From Myotis daubentonii (taxonomy: Eukaryota; Chordata; Mammalia; Chiroptera; Vespertilionidae): a DNA stretch of 64,000 nt. The stretch is from NCBI RefSeq assembly GCF_963259705.1, contig NC_081848.1, positions 55,672,895-55,736,894 of the forward strand, in the 5' to 3' direction. A program made the position numbers and the translations under genes. How positions within the stretch are numbered: position 1 is the stretch's first letter; every line of letters begins with the position of its first letter. The notes beneath the pieces are model-generated. The model searched no databases. It was not told the DNA's origin and was given only the letters and a program-made list of their open reading frames with translations. Positions 1 to 11,109 of this stretch are shown here, piece by piece.

Positions 1-330
1 GTTTATCTTGGTATAGAGAGGGAGCCAGGGCCAAGATTGGGACCAGGAAAAGCCTGACTAGAGATCTTTGCCTAGTAAAGACTTGTTTAACCAAACTAAT
101 CAAGGTTTCTCTCTTAGATACCATGAATATAAAATAGAGAAGACTGTTCATTTGGTGGTAGGACCAGAAAGTGGAAGGGAAAAAGTCTGGTATGCAGTAG
201 AGGCCATAGTCAACAGTGCCATGAGTCCGCAGGCCATGAGTAAGTACACCCATGAGTCAGCAGAAGCCAAGAGTCACCAAGCATGCTCATAAACAGAAGG
301 TATGAATAATTGAGACATGATAAAGACATA
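1..330. other. intergenic, nothing recognised
   Basis: This is unique-looking DNA with no credible exon, splice-bounded ORF or repeat that I recognise. By mammalian synteny it belongs to the interval between OTOG and MYOD1. Confidence 0.4.
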
Positions 331-530
331 CAGAAAAGAGATTTCTGTATGTGGTAGGGGCTGGCATGGAAAAAGCAACAAATTTGTGGTGCTGTAAAGA
401 GGTTGCTAGATAGTGAATATTTTAGGCTTTGCGGGCTAAGAGGCAATATGAAAGCTATTTTACATGGGTGCTTATATAACCACTAAAATATAACCATTTA
501 ATAATATGTTTGGCCCATGAACTATGGTTT
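330..530. mobile_element. old hAT-like DNA transposon fragment
   Basis: The stretch around 405-445 reads like the 'TTTAGGCTTTGCGGGC' block of an old non-autonomous hAT (Charlie-type) mammalian element, and a matching 'tggcccatgaactatggttt' end lies near 511-530. The copy is decayed and no target-site duplication is visible. The family assignment is from memory of the repeat and is uncertain. Confidence 0.35.
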
Positions 531-900
531 GGTAACTACCATTGTTGGTCCAGGGATGGGTATGTGACCCAAAATTGCCCAATTAGACTCAAGAGAAAGA
601 CTTAATTCCATGGTTGGGGAGAGATTGTTTTTCTCTTTCCCATTAAACTGAATAAAGAGGGGAAAATCCCCCTTTCTTGTGGCAGCTATCGTATAACTAG
701 GAAGTACCCATCGTACGGCATGGAGCAAGGCAAGCTGAGAAACAAAAAGAACCTGAATCCTCCATGGTGTGGCTGAGCTGCTGAGTCAACCTGTCCTGAG
801 GCCCACTTCACCTCTGAACGTCTCATTATGTGAGTTCATAAATGCTCTCATTGTTTGATTCAGTTTGAGCTGGGTTTTCTGGTACATGTAGCCAAACGCA
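530..900. repeat. old interspersed repeat, family unresolved
   Basis: The segment has the feel of an old mammalian interspersed repeat, for example the phrase around 570-590 and the ending near 860-885 ('cagtttgagctgggttttct'). I cannot name the family. No coding potential is apparent. Confidence 0.3.
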
Positions 901-2040
901 TCCTGCACCCATATAATCAGTCTCCATTAGTGAATGAATCTCTACTTCATGAAAACAGAAACAAGCAGCCTCACATAAGCAAGAACCTAATAAGAATGGG
1001 CGCCCATTAACCTTGACTTTTAGACTTAGCCACATAGCCTCTCCTCACTCTCCAGTGACCTTACAAACTGATCCTTGACTTTGGCTCAAGTACAGAGGGA
1101 GGAAGATAGAAGACCAAGTTCCTCAAGTCCCTGGCTCATGACCCTGGAACCTCCTGTTTTCAGGGACTTACGTCCTGACAGGCCAAGCGGGTTGTCCCTC
1201 ATCTCTAGAGGCAGCCAGGGGAGGAGTAGAAGTGCCAGGAAATGGTTTCCATGGTTGTGGGACAAGGAGAGGAAGGACTAGGGTGGTGGATGGACACTTG
1301 GTATGCGATGGGAAGGAAAGACTGTAGATTCTGAGGGGCCAGAACTGGTCACCGGAGGGATTTCTGTTGTCTTGCCCTTCCTTGGAAACCCTTTTGGCCA
1401 TTTCCTCCTTCAGCCCCTCCCCACAGCTACATCAACTCCCCCCACATCCGTCATCCTGAGCCTTGCTCCAATTACCACTCTTTCTCCAGTCCCAGTTGGG
1501 CTGGAAATCAAGGAAGGGAGAAGGCATAATTTTAGGCCTGTTTTGGGAAAGGGTGTAAAGAAAGGGTTGGTGGAAGAGAGAAAGGAAGTGGAGGCTTTTG
1601 AAATGAAAGCCGGGCCAAGCTCATCAGAGATTAACGTAGGAGAAGCCCAGCTTGTCTGATAGGGCCCAGATGGTGGGCAGACTTGCAGAGGCTGCTGACG
1701 GATCCTGATGGTCCCCAGCCTGCCTCCCACTTCTCATCCTCATCTTGGAGAAAACGGTGCAGGCCTGGACCTCCTGGGGAAGCTGGGGGCTGCCCCAGGG
1801 CTGTCACCAGACCAGGTGGGGCCCTCTTTACTCTTGTTGCCTGTATACATGGGTGTGCACATGCCCACAGACACACTCACACACAGAAAAGGGAAGAGAA
1901 CAGACATTTGACCCAGCCCTTTCTTCCATGGGAAGCCTGGCCCAGAGGAGAAAGGCCCCAAAGCACATTCTGATCTTGTTCACTAGCTGGAAGTTGGTAA
2001 GAAGCGTGCTGTGATCACCATCACAGCTTCAGACCCTCCC
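900..2040. other. intergenic, nothing recognised
   Basis: Mixed-composition unique DNA with several short overlapping open frames on both strands, none with recognisable protein sequence or splice context. I see no repeat, RNA gene or strong regulatory motif cluster. Confidence 0.4.
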
Positions 2041-2049
2041 CCAGCCTCT

Positions 2050-3360
2050 CCGCATACTCAGTCACAGCCCCATCTTTTTCCTTCTCTTTCTAGCCAAGCT
2101 CCTCAAAAAGGTGGTCTCCATTTGCTATCCTCTACTTCGTCACGCTTCATCTCCTTGCCGTGGAAACCATCCTGTTCTGATCACTTTGTTGCTAAATTTA
2201 ATGGACACGTCTTGGCCCTTAACTGCCTGGACCTCCCAGCATTATAAGACATACTGGTAGCTCCCTCCTTCTCAAGCCTCTCTCTCCTTCCTCGAACACC
2301 TCACCCTCCTTGTTTCCTCGGACTGCTCCTCCTCTGTCCCCTTCATTGGCTTTCCTTCCTTTGTCTTTACATTGCCTTTCCTTCCTTAAAGGTAGGGCTC
2401 CTCTTCACACTATCCTCAGTTTCCTTCTCTCAATACACTCTCCCTGACATGCCTTCTATTCTGAAGTCTTTACATACCAACCCTAGGCTGATGAGGCCCA
2501 AAGCAATATCACCAGCCTCAGTCTCTCGCTGAGCCGCTGATTTATCCACCAATCTACCTCCTAACAGCCCCTTCCAGACACCTAAACTCAACACAGTCCA
2601 GACGTTGTCTTCTCCCAACTGCTCTGGGCTTGCCCAATTCAGAATAGGATGCCATCATCCATGCAGTTGCCAGAAACTCATCACATCCCATATCCTCTCA
2701 GCACACAGGACCTGTTGATTCTACCTCCTAAATAGCACCTGGACTCTGCCTCTCTCCCTCTTCAGGGACCTCAGGCCTCCATGCCTCCTTCTCTCTCTCT
2801 CCTGATCATCCCACCTCCATTTTCCTTCTCCAACCCATCTTTCAAAAATATCACCTAACGGTCATTCCATTGTTATTCTATTCTCCACCTATCTTGCCCC
2901 CACTCGTGGGATGCAGCCAAAACTGCTTACCTGGCATTCAAGGCCCTTCATAATTGACCCATAAAGGTCTTCTGTTTTGATTGATACCCTACCTCTCCTG
3001 CATATTATGCCACTCCCATGCACCCTACAATCTAGCTACAGAGATGTACTGTTCCCTCTACTGCTTTGCTTACACTGCCTGAAATTACTTCCCTGCTTCT
3101 CATCTGGAAAACCCAGATGCCACCTTCTCCAGGAAGTCTTCCCTTATCCCATTTTCTTTCTTCTCTGGGCTTTCATGGCGCCTTTCAAATGCCCCTAATG
3201 CAGCATTTGCATTGGTGTTTACTTCGCCCCTTAGATTTCTGCTTCTTTGGCTCAACTGTGGGCTCCTTGAGGGCACAAATAGTGTCTGAGTCATCTTTCA
3301 TACAGGCATTCCTTAGCCCAGGGCATAATGAGTGATTGAAATATTTGATGTTTGACTAAA
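2050..3360 (+). mobile_element. L2 LINE remnant(s), plus strand
   Basis: Pyrimidine-rich sequence with hallmarks of the L2 3' region: 'ctcatctggaaaacccagatgccaccttctccaggaagtcttccct' type phrases near 3098-3150, then 'gggctccttgagggca' near 3260 and a terminal part ending near 3355. It is heavily diverged and carries no intact reading frame. The 5' half (before about 2600) is less certain than the 3' end. Confidence 0.55.
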
Positions 3361-3739
3361 TGATTCTATATCAAGTGCTGTGGCTGCCTTCATGAAACCA
3401 AATCAACATTACATTTCTCTGTGCTGAATCTAGGATCCTGAGGACCAGTCTGGAGCATACAGCAGAGCAATTATTTCCAAACTGGGTATTTCCACTGGTA
3501 TAACCAATGTTGTGGCGAACATCTTCGTGCATTAAGCTATTTCCTTATTCTGGATTCTTTCCTTGGGGCAGATAAGAAAGAGGAGCAACCAGACTACCTG
3601 GCTCTTATCTGGGGAAGGATAGGCTCCCAGATTGGGGCAAGCCTCCTCTCAGCTCCTCTGGAAACCTACCCTTGAATTCACCATAAACCTGAGCTTATTG
3701 GTGTCACCTCTCACTAAGAAGTTATGGAATATGAGTGCC

Positions 3740-3895
3740 AAGGAGTCTTGGGGACATGATGGGATAATTCCACCCCACCATGAGTGAGAATCTAAGGCTC
3801 AGGGAAGGGGAGCGGCTTGTCTGAGATTGTCAAAGTATATGAACTACACTGCCAAGCCTGAGAACCAAGGTTTCCTGACTGCCACACCTTGCTCT
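3740..3895 (-). mobile_element. MIR SINE fragment
   Basis: The diagnostic reverse MIR phrase (deltoid 'aaggctcagggaaggg...gcttgtctgagattgtcaaagt') is followed by the 'gagaaccaaggtttcctgactgccacacc' block. It is an old, diverged copy. Confidence 0.5.
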
Positions 3896-4138
3896 TCCTT
3901 CTGCATCCTAAGCCTGCTTTACATTTAATAGATTCCCCAGGGAAGCGGGAGGGCAGGGGCTAGAGATGGTCTCAGGAAAGAACAGAGCTCTGGGTAAAGC
4001 AGAACCTTGAGGATAGGAAGCAATGGGCTCCCACCCAGAGGCAGACATTAATTTAGGGGCTTCCCCAGAGAGATGGGAATAGTGGGGACTGGGGGTAAGA
4101 GGAGTTAGGGTCTGGATGGAAAATTAAGGCACTTAAAG

Positions 4139-4347
4139 CAGCGGTTCTCAACCTGTGGGTCGTGACTCCTTTGGAGGTTGAACGACCCTTTCACAGGGGT
4201 CGCCTAAGACCATCCTGCATATCAGATATTTACATTACGATTCATAACAGTGGCAACATTACAGTTATGAAGTAGCAACGAAAATAATTTTATGGTTGGG
4301 TCACGTGAGGAACTCTATTTAAAGGGCCAGAAGGTTGAGAACCACTG
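4139..4347 (+). mobile_element. SPIN-type non-autonomous hAT transposon
   Basis: This 209-bp element starts CAGCGGTTCTCAACCTGTGG and ends with the near-complementary AGGTTGAGAACCACTG. It is flanked by a perfect 8-bp target-site duplication, acttaaag, at 4131-4138 and 4348-4355, which is the hAT signature. The ends and the 'gggtcgtgac' block match the SPIN (Space INvader) family as I remember it, known from vesper bats and several unrelated tetrapods and attributed to horizontal transfer. It has no transposase frame, so it was mobilised in trans. A second copy in the opposite orientation lies at 10124-10335. Confidence 0.85.
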
Positions 4348-4369
4348 ACTTAAAGGATGTAGTAGAATC

Positions 4370-4570
4370 ACCCTGTTCTCCTCACCATCATTCTTAAGAT
4401 AATAAATAGTAAAAACAGCCACCATAATAATGTACATTTAATTGTCTTAGCCTCTCAAGGACTCTGTTACAATGGTATTCTTAGCTTCATTTTATACATA
4501 TGGAAACAGGCTACCCCAACTTGTTCAAAGTCATACAACAAAGACTAAAATGCAGATCTGCTGCACTACA
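4370..4570 (-). mobile_element. MIR-like fragment, diverged
   Basis: The order of blocks (aataataat..., 'cctctcaaggactctgttacaatggtattcttagcttcattttatacatatggaaacagg') fits a diverged MIR read in reverse. No duplication or gene is visible. Confidence 0.45.
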
Positions 4571-4742
4571 CAGCCTACAGAATTCACTCCAAAGACAGAA
4601 ATTTCCCAACTTCCAGCCAGTCTCAAGCCAGGTCTCTGCTGAGCAGCTCTAGAAGGCAGGAGTCCTGAGTGCAGACTCTTGGAGAGTTGCAAGAGTTCAA
4701 CTCTTACAAAGAGTTGTGGAAAAGAATAAGATAGATATACAT

Positions 4743-4743
4743 G

Positions 4744-4783
<40 letters not shown>
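4743..4783. repeat. (CA)n microsatellite
   Basis: An uninterrupted CA dinucleotide run of about 40 bp. It opens a low-complexity reading frame on the minus strand that I do not regard as coding. Confidence 0.95.
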
Positions 4784-4784
<1 letters not shown>

Positions 4785-5921
4785 GATTTATGACAAACAT
4801 GCCACTGCAGTGCAATGGGGAAATGATTATATTTTCAATAAATGGTGATAGGCCAATAGGACATCTGTACAGAAAAAAAGAAAGAATGTTGACCCCCCGC
4901 CCCATCTCACACCATACACAGAAATAAAGTCCATGTGGATTACAATCTAAATGTGAAAGGTAAAACACAAAGGCTTTTAGAGTAAAATGTAAAACATTTT
5001 TGTGACTTTGGAATAGGCAAACATTTCTTAAGTAGAGCATAAAAAGCACTAACCAAAAAGGGAATTTTAAAAATAAATTAGACCATATTAAGATTAAGAA
5101 TGTCTGTTCATGAAAAGATGCTGTTGAGAACGTGAAAAAAGCAACACATCAAGAGAATGAGACGACAAGTCCCAGACTAGGAGAAAATACTCACATAAAA
5201 CATATTTAGTGGAAAAAATATTCCCAAATTATACAAAGAACTCTTAAAACTCAGCAATAAGAAAATGAGCAATTCAACTTAAAAATAGGCAAAGGATCTG
5301 AATAGACACCTCACCAAAGAAGATATACAGATGGCAAATAAGCATATGAAGAGATGCTTAACATCATATGCCATAAGAGAATTGCAAATTAGAACAATAA
5401 GATACCACTACACACCCATGAGAATGCCCAGATACAACATCAAATGCTGGCAAGGATGTGGAGCAACAGGAATTCTCATTCATTGCTGGTAAGAGTGGAA
5501 AATGGTACAGCCACTTGGTAGTTTGGCAGTTTCTTACAAAACTAAACATATTTTTAGCATACAACCCAGCAATTGCACTTCTTGGTATGTACCCAAAGGA
5601 ATTGAAAATATATGTCCACACCAAAAAAAAAAAAAAAAACACCAAAAAACTGTACATGGATGTTTTATCAGCTTTATTCATTTGCCAAAACTTGGAAGCA
5701 ACCAAGAAGTCCATCAGTAGATGAATAGATAAATAATTGTGGTACATATAGACAATGGGATATTATTTAGTGCTAAAAAGAAATGAGCTAATAAGCCATG
5801 AAAAGACATGGAAGAAAATTAAATGCATATTACTAAGTGAAAGAAGCCAATCTGAAAAGGCCACATACTGTATGATATCTGGGAAAAGAACAATTATGGA
5901 GACATATAAATATTAGTGGTG

Positions 5922-6112
5922 GCCCTAGCCAGTTTGGCTCAGTAGATAGAGTGTCGGTGGACTGAAGGGTCCTGGGTTTGATTCTGGTCAAGGGTACATG
6001 CCCAGGTTGCAGGCTTGATCTCCAATAGGGGACATGCAGGAGGCAGCCTAGCAATGATTCTCTCTCATCATTGATGTTTCTATCTCTTTGTCCCTCTCCC
6101 TTCCTCTCTGAA

Positions 6113-6186
<74 letters not shown>

Positions 6187-6193
6187 AAAAGAT
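5922..6193 (+). mobile_element. Ves SINE with long (TA)n tail
   Basis: A tRNA-derived bat SINE. The head 'gccctagccagtttggctcag' contains the pol III A box, and a B-box-like 'gggtttgattctggtc' lies near 5973-5990. The body ends in the TC-rich 'ccctctcccttcctctctgaaatca' region followed by about 68 bp of TA repeat (6116-6183). A 12-bp duplication, atattagtggtg, flanks it at 5910-5921 and 6194-6205, so the insertion into the host L1 is unambiguous. Confidence 0.92.
6116..6183. repeat. (TA)n microsatellite in SINE tail
   Basis: About 34 TA units grown from the A/T-rich tail of the Ves SINE. Long TA tracts tend to be unstable in length and can extrude as cruciforms. Confidence 0.95.
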
Positions 6194-6494
6194 ATATTAG
6201 TGGTGACCAGGGTTATGGGGAAGGGAAGAATGAGTAGGTAGAGCACAGAAGAATTTTACGACAATGAAACTATACTGTATGAAACTACAATGATGGATAC
6301 ATTTCATTATACATTTTTCCAACCCATAGAATGTATAACACCAAGAGTGACCATAATATAAATTATGGGCTTTGCCTATCCCTTTTTCAATTGTGAAAAA
6401 TGTATCATTTTGGTTCGGGCTGTTGACAGTGGAGAGGCTGTGAATGTGTAGGGTATGGGAATATAGGAACACTCTGTACTTTCTATTCAATTTT

Positions 6495-6715
6495 AAAAAT
6501 ATGTTTTTATTGATTTTTAGAGAGAGAGGAAGGGAGGGGGGAAGAGAGAGAAACATCAATATGAGAGCAAAATATCAATCGGCTGCCTTCTGCATGCCCC
6601 CTAGAGGGTTTGAGCCCTCAACCCAGGTATGTGCCCTGACTGGAAACTGAACCAGCAACCTTTCGGTGCGTAGCAAGACACTCAACCAACTGAGACATAT
6701 TGGACAGGGCTCCAC
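6495..6715 (-). mobile_element. Ves SINE
   Basis: Reverse-orientation Ves SINE: T-rich tail first, then the GA-rich body, then 'ctcaaccaactgagaca...ggacagggc', the complement of the SINE head. An 8-bp duplication tcaatttt flanks it at 6487-6494 and 6716-6723. It sits in the same L1 3' UTR as the copy at 5922. Confidence 0.9.
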
Positions 6716-6749
6716 TCAATTTTGCTATGATAAAACCTCATAAAAATGC

Positions 6750-6935
6750 ATGTGAAAACTAGTGAAAGTTGCATCACAAGATCTGTAGCTAAGTTACTAC
6801 TATTGTACTGACATCAATTTCCTGGTTCTGATAATGCACTACAGTAATATATCCCTGGGGGAAGCTGGGTAAAGGGTATGCAGAAACTCTGCATATTATG
6901 AGTCTAAAATTATTTTAAAATAAATTTTAAAAAAC
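6750..6935 (+). mobile_element. L1M 3'-end fragment
   Basis: It contains the L1 3' terminal phrasing 'cctggttctgataatgcactacagtaatat...gggggaagctgggtaaagggta' and ends in an A-rich stretch near 6920. It is either a second element or the continuation of the L1 to its left. Confidence 0.6.
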
Positions 6936-6939
6936 AACA

Positions 6940-7440
6940 AAATTAATCTATGGCGCTAGAAGTCAGGGCAGTAATTAGCCCTAGGAGAGTCAGGTGTGAC
7001 TGGGAGGAGACACTAGGAGCCTTAGGGGGGGCTCTCGTGGTCTGTTTCTCAATTTAGGGGCTATCTACGCAGGTGTGTTCATTTTACGAGAATTCGTCTA
7101 GCTGTAAACGTATGCGCATCTTTTTCTATGTATATTATACTTCAATAGAAAGTTGTGTGTGCTTTCTGAAAAAGCAATGATATGCTCATAGCACTTGGCC
7201 CAGTGCCCCCACACACTGTACGGGCCCAGGAGGATCATGTCTCTATGTCTGTGGCCGTCTCCTACCTTACTCTCCTGGCAGGTTCTCTCTTGTGTTGTCC
7301 CCCCACCCCTCCACCACCCAGGTGAGCACATTTCATAAAGCAGATGCCTTGGCCCACAGGACTAAGGGTGGGCATTCCAGGCAGATATTTGGGAATGAAA
7401 AAGACCACCTGGCAGAAAAAATAAACCTCAGTGTGACATT
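6940..7440. other. intergenic, nothing recognised
   Basis: No repeat family, RNA gene or convincing exon seen. Confidence 0.35.
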
Positions 7441-8400
7441 TAACATGCCTCCTGCTGGCACTGAACACAATAAAAAAGGCTTATTATAATTACTGGCACA
7501 TAACTTTACTAAAAGCCAATAATTTATTGGTTTGTTGGTTAAGACAAAAATACTCTTCATTGAAAAAAATACCCTGAAATTATTAATAATCCTTGACAAT
7601 ATAATAATTAAACAATATCTTGTTGCTATGAAGAACTTTATACAAATGACAAAGGGTATGTTCTGATTTTGCAAAACCTGAGCTATTTGAGCCTTTTTGA
7701 TAAGCCAAGCTACCCTCACAAATGGTGCTGTCTCCCACAGTTCCTTAAAGGGGCTCGAATTATTTTTATTTTGGAGAAAGAATATTCTGTCCACGTCAAA
7801 AGTGATAGGGCTATTCAAACTGCAGCATACACTGCAGAAAAGTGGGCAGTTGAGTTGTAATATTTCATAGTAACCATTCCAACAAGTTCAGTCTTAAATT
7901 TTTGCCAGTTTGGCATTTTATGATTTTACATAAAGCAGCGTCGATAATGTTTCTAAAGGGTCACTTGAGAACTGCTTTTACACCTTTGGTGCTTCTGTCA
8001 CAGTGAAGTTTTGACCTATTTTTAACTTTGGGGTGTAAGCCATGCAAACAGAGCCAGTAGCTGTTTTTCAACTCTGAAATCTTGAGTCTCTATAGGCAGT
8101 TAGTGTATCAATTACAGGATGAAAAATGGTGAATTATAATCCTTTCTCCTAAAGAATCTGCAGATCAGAGAACCATCATATGCTCTGAAGCAGATGACAT
8201 AAAAATGTTTTCAGTATTAGCCTTTCAACCAAGAAAGGTTTACAATATGGGAACTGTGATTTAAAACAGTTGGTTTAGCATAGCCTTTAGCACAATGCCA
8301 CTGGCCACTGTATACTTTAGTAATTGGATTACAATTTATGCATTTCAATTCAAACATGCAAGAAAATATACTTTTTTGTTCTCTAGACATTTTTTTAAAA
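7440..8400. promoter_or_regulatory. AT-rich unique block, candidate conserved non-coding element
   Basis: Nearly 1 kb of AT-rich, repeat-free DNA with many homeobox-type TAAT/ATTA cores (for example 'attattaataatcc' near 7578 and 'taataattaaac' near 7603) and no credible ORF. This texture is typical of deeply conserved developmental enhancers, and the position inside the MYOD1 upstream desert agrees. Conservation cannot be judged from one sequence, so this is an inference. Confidence 0.3.
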
Positions 8401-8509
8401 TCTTGTTTTAAAATCTAAAAAAAATGAGGGTGGGGGAAAAATTATACTCTAGCTCTTCTAGTTAAAATAGCCTCTGAGTAAAGCCAGTCTATGGTAGTTA
8501 CTCAGTCCT

Positions 8510-9200
8510 TCAAGGAGATCTCTACTCACCCCTTCCTCTCTGTCCCCTGCGTGGGCAGGAGCACCAGCAGGTAGGGGACCTCTGGGCTGAGCCATAGCTT
8601 CTGCTTATCTAAGGGGAAGGGGAGCTCAACCCACCTGACCTCTGGACATGAGCCCCGGTCCTCCCTCCTGCGTGGTTGGGGAACCTGTGGCTGAGTACCT
8701 CGAAGCCTGTGTTGGCAGCACAATCACTTGGTTGCTTTCTGGGAGAGGCCCCTCCCCCTGCTATTGGGCTCCTGCTCCAGCTGCTGATGCTCTGAGACTC
8801 GGCTACAACACTCACCTGAACCCCCAGCTTTGGGCTACCTACCTGCAGCCCCTTGTAATGGAAGTCCCTGTACCTCCATGTGATTGGGGGTCCCTGTACC
8901 TCCATGCAATGGCAACCTTTGGGCAGGCCTATTGATTCTCAATTCTCAGCCACCTTGTCTGTTTGCTGTAGTCGTGTAAATGCTTCTGGCTGTCTTCTAT
9001 ACACACAAAGACAATGTCCGGCTACCAGTCTAGACACATCTGGAAGCACAGGGGAAGGGCTGGGAGAAATTGTAACCTGGCATACATGCTTACAGAATTT
9101 CCCTGAACCTGCTGGGGGGCTGTGTTCCTACTGGGGCATCTGTTGTCTTCCCTCTGCCCTGTATCCCTGAGCTAAGGCAGCAGCAGCACCCGCACCCTGA
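8510..9200. other. unclassified segment with a short internal duplication
   Basis: GC-richer than its surroundings. A short direct repeat, 'tccctgtacctccatg', occurs at about 8866-8881 and again at about 8891-8906. It could be part of an LTR or another interspersed repeat that I do not recognise. No frame in it resembles a known protein. Confidence 0.3.
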
Positions 9201-9649
9201 CCTTATTTCATCTTGTCCCTGCAACTGAACAGCTCTCTGTCTCCCTTCCTGTCTGTCAAGGCTTCTCTCCCGCCATCACCTTCTCCTTTCCCACTCCACC
9301 CCACAGTCTGAAGGTTGATGCCAGAGATGCTAGAGGACACAAACCCAAACCACTTAGAATAGCAAAAGACATCAGGAGGTATTAAAATATATATATTGCC
9401 CCTGACATATGACTCTGACAAAGATTTCTATACACTTTCAGCTAACAAGCAGCCAAGTCTCAGAGGGCCAGCAACTACTCACTGGGCATTTATTCACACA
9501 ATGCTCACACAAACACCTAGGTTCTTCTGGTGAAGGGCAGGCAGTAGCCAGTTTACCTGGGGCCTCCCAATATACTGACCAGACGTATGTATTTTTGCAT
9601 ATGAAAGTTATCCGGGCACTGCACAGCCTAATCCTAAAAATTTAGGATA

Positions 9650-10080
9650 ATAAGTGCAAGTGAAACATCCATTGGCAAAATAAAGTCTAAGTTTCAAAGC
9701 TGAATTTGAATAATACAGTAACTCCCTGTGCCTTTTTAAAAACCCACTGATGCTTTTATTTTTACCAGCACAATGTGTTTTGCTCTTGTAACTGCTTAAC
9801 CAATTAAAGACTAAGAGGATGGCTATTAAGTGTTATTGGGAAAATGGCAGAAAATTGTATTAATGGAGGATTTTAATATGCTTCAGCTCTTACCTCCTCT
9901 GTTGTCTTAAGTGTACATTGTGATACTGTAATTGAGTGTTTGAATCCAGATCCTTTATCATATACTTGAATCCTATTAAGTATGCTTTTTATTTCATTGC
10001 TAGGGTGTTTATGCTCATTTTAAAATGCTGTAGCATATTTAATAGCCACAACCAATACTCTTGCCACTTCTGACTCGCAC
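9650..10080. promoter_or_regulatory. AT-rich unique block, candidate conserved non-coding element
   Basis: Repeat-free AT-rich sequence, with 'aaccaattaaagac' near 9799 and 'tactgtaattgag' near 9924 giving homeobox-like cores. There is no ORF. Proposed as a possible enhancer on texture alone. Confidence 0.25.
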
Positions 10081-10123
10081 AGTCTCTCAGAGCCGCTGAT
10101 CTAAAAGCAGCATTCTTCTAGAT

Positions 10124-10335
10124 CAGTGGTTCTCAACCTTCTGGCCCTTTAAATACAGTTCCTCATGTTGTGACCCAACCATAAAATTATTTTCGTTGCT
10201 ACTTCATAACTGTAATGTTGCTACTGTTATGAATCGTAATGTAAATATCTGATATGCAGGATGGTCTTAGGCGACCCCTGTGAAAGGGTCATTCGACCGC
10301 CAAAGGGGTCGCGACCCACAGGTTGAGAATCGCTG
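10124..10335 (-). mobile_element. SPIN-type non-autonomous hAT transposon, inverted relative to 4139
   Basis: A 212-bp element from CAGTGGTTCTCAACCTT to TTGAGAATCGCTG, flanked by a perfect 8-bp duplication ttctagat at 10116-10123 and 10336-10343. Reverse-complemented, it aligns to the 4139-4347 element almost end to end. By eye there are about ten substitutions and one 3-bp indel, roughly 95% identity. It has no coding capacity. Confidence 0.85.
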
Positions 10336-10569
10336 TTCTAGATCATCCTGGACCTCTGGCTCACACATAAGCCTCTGCCTGCACCTCGCAAGGGACAGGC
10401 CCAGGCAGAACCAGGCACTGAGGTTGTCCTCACCCAGGAAGTTAAACTGCATCCCTAAGGTCACTGAGCATCACCCAGGTCTGCACACAGGCTGATTTTG
10501 GACTGAATCCTTAGCCACTCGAACACCAGGCTGGGGCTTTCTCATTCTGCAAGTTCCCTTCCCTCTGAA

Positions 10570-10830
10570 CACATAATAGCAATAGCTAAGATGTATTGAG
10601 AACGTATTGTGTACCAAATACTTTACATTTATGATCTCATTTAATTCTCATAATGTCTTTAAGGTATGTGCTGCTAATATCCCTATTGTATAGCTGAGGA
10701 AAGTAGGGCTCAGAGAAGTTAAGTACCCCATTGGAAATCACACAGCCAGCAAACAATGAAGCTGTAATTCGTACCCAACTAACTCTAGGGCTCTAAGCCA
10801 TTAACACTGGGGCCTATAAAAGTTAAATAG
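10570..10830 (-). mobile_element. MIR SINE
   Basis: A fairly complete reverse MIR: 'tattgagaacgtattgtgtaccaaatactttacatttatgatctcatttaattctca' blocks, then 'agctgaggaaagtagggctcagagaagttaagta' and the terminal 'gctctaagcc'. The copy is ancient. Confidence 0.75.
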
Positions 10831-11039
10831 CTGATCTCCAGTCTTATAAAGCAAGTAAGTGGCTCGGGTGGGATTCAAATCCAGTTCTCATTCAACTCCA
10901 AACCTTTGTTCTTCACCCTATGGGGACAGAGAAGAGGCCTATGAGAGCAGCATGCATTCACATGGCCATAGCAGCAATTCGCCTTTAAGTAAAAATTGCA
11001 TGGATGTGTGTGAGAGCCAAATAAACAGAAATTCATTTC

Positions 11040-11108
11040 AGCTGACTGGGAATCGTGACCTCCTGGTTCATGGGTCAGCGCTCAACCACTGAGCCACACC
11101 AGCCGGGC
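11040..11108 (-). mobile_element. Ves SINE fragment (head only)
   Basis: Complement of a Ves head: 'gtgacctcctggttcatggg' followed by 'gctcaaccactgagccacac' and 'cagccgggc'. The body and tail are missing and no duplication is evident. Confidence 0.75.
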
Positions 11109-11109
11109 A

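Larger units (their letters stand above)
4790..6750 (+). mobile_element. L1M LINE, 3' end of ORF2 and 3' UTR, with two nested Ves SINEs
   Basis: The plus strand carries decayed L1 ORF2 C-terminal sequence (for example 'aataggcaaaggatctgaatagacacctcaccaaagaagatatacagatggcaaataagcatatg' in the region 5285-5350). An L1 3' UTR follows, containing the 'actctgtactttct...tcaattttgctatg' ending around 6470-6730. Ves SINEs at 5922-6193 and 6495-6715 split it, and each duplicated L1 sequence at the insertion site. Stops and frameshifts are frequent, so it is inactive. Confidence 0.85.

Noticed and set aside
4531..5049. 172-codon minus-strand frame
   Set aside because: Runs through a CA microsatellite and antisense L1 sequence; not a gene.
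5922..5990. tRNA-like A and B boxes
   Set aside because: They belong to the Ves SINE head (tRNA-derived) and not to a functional tRNA gene; no cloverleaf or intact acceptor stem is evident.
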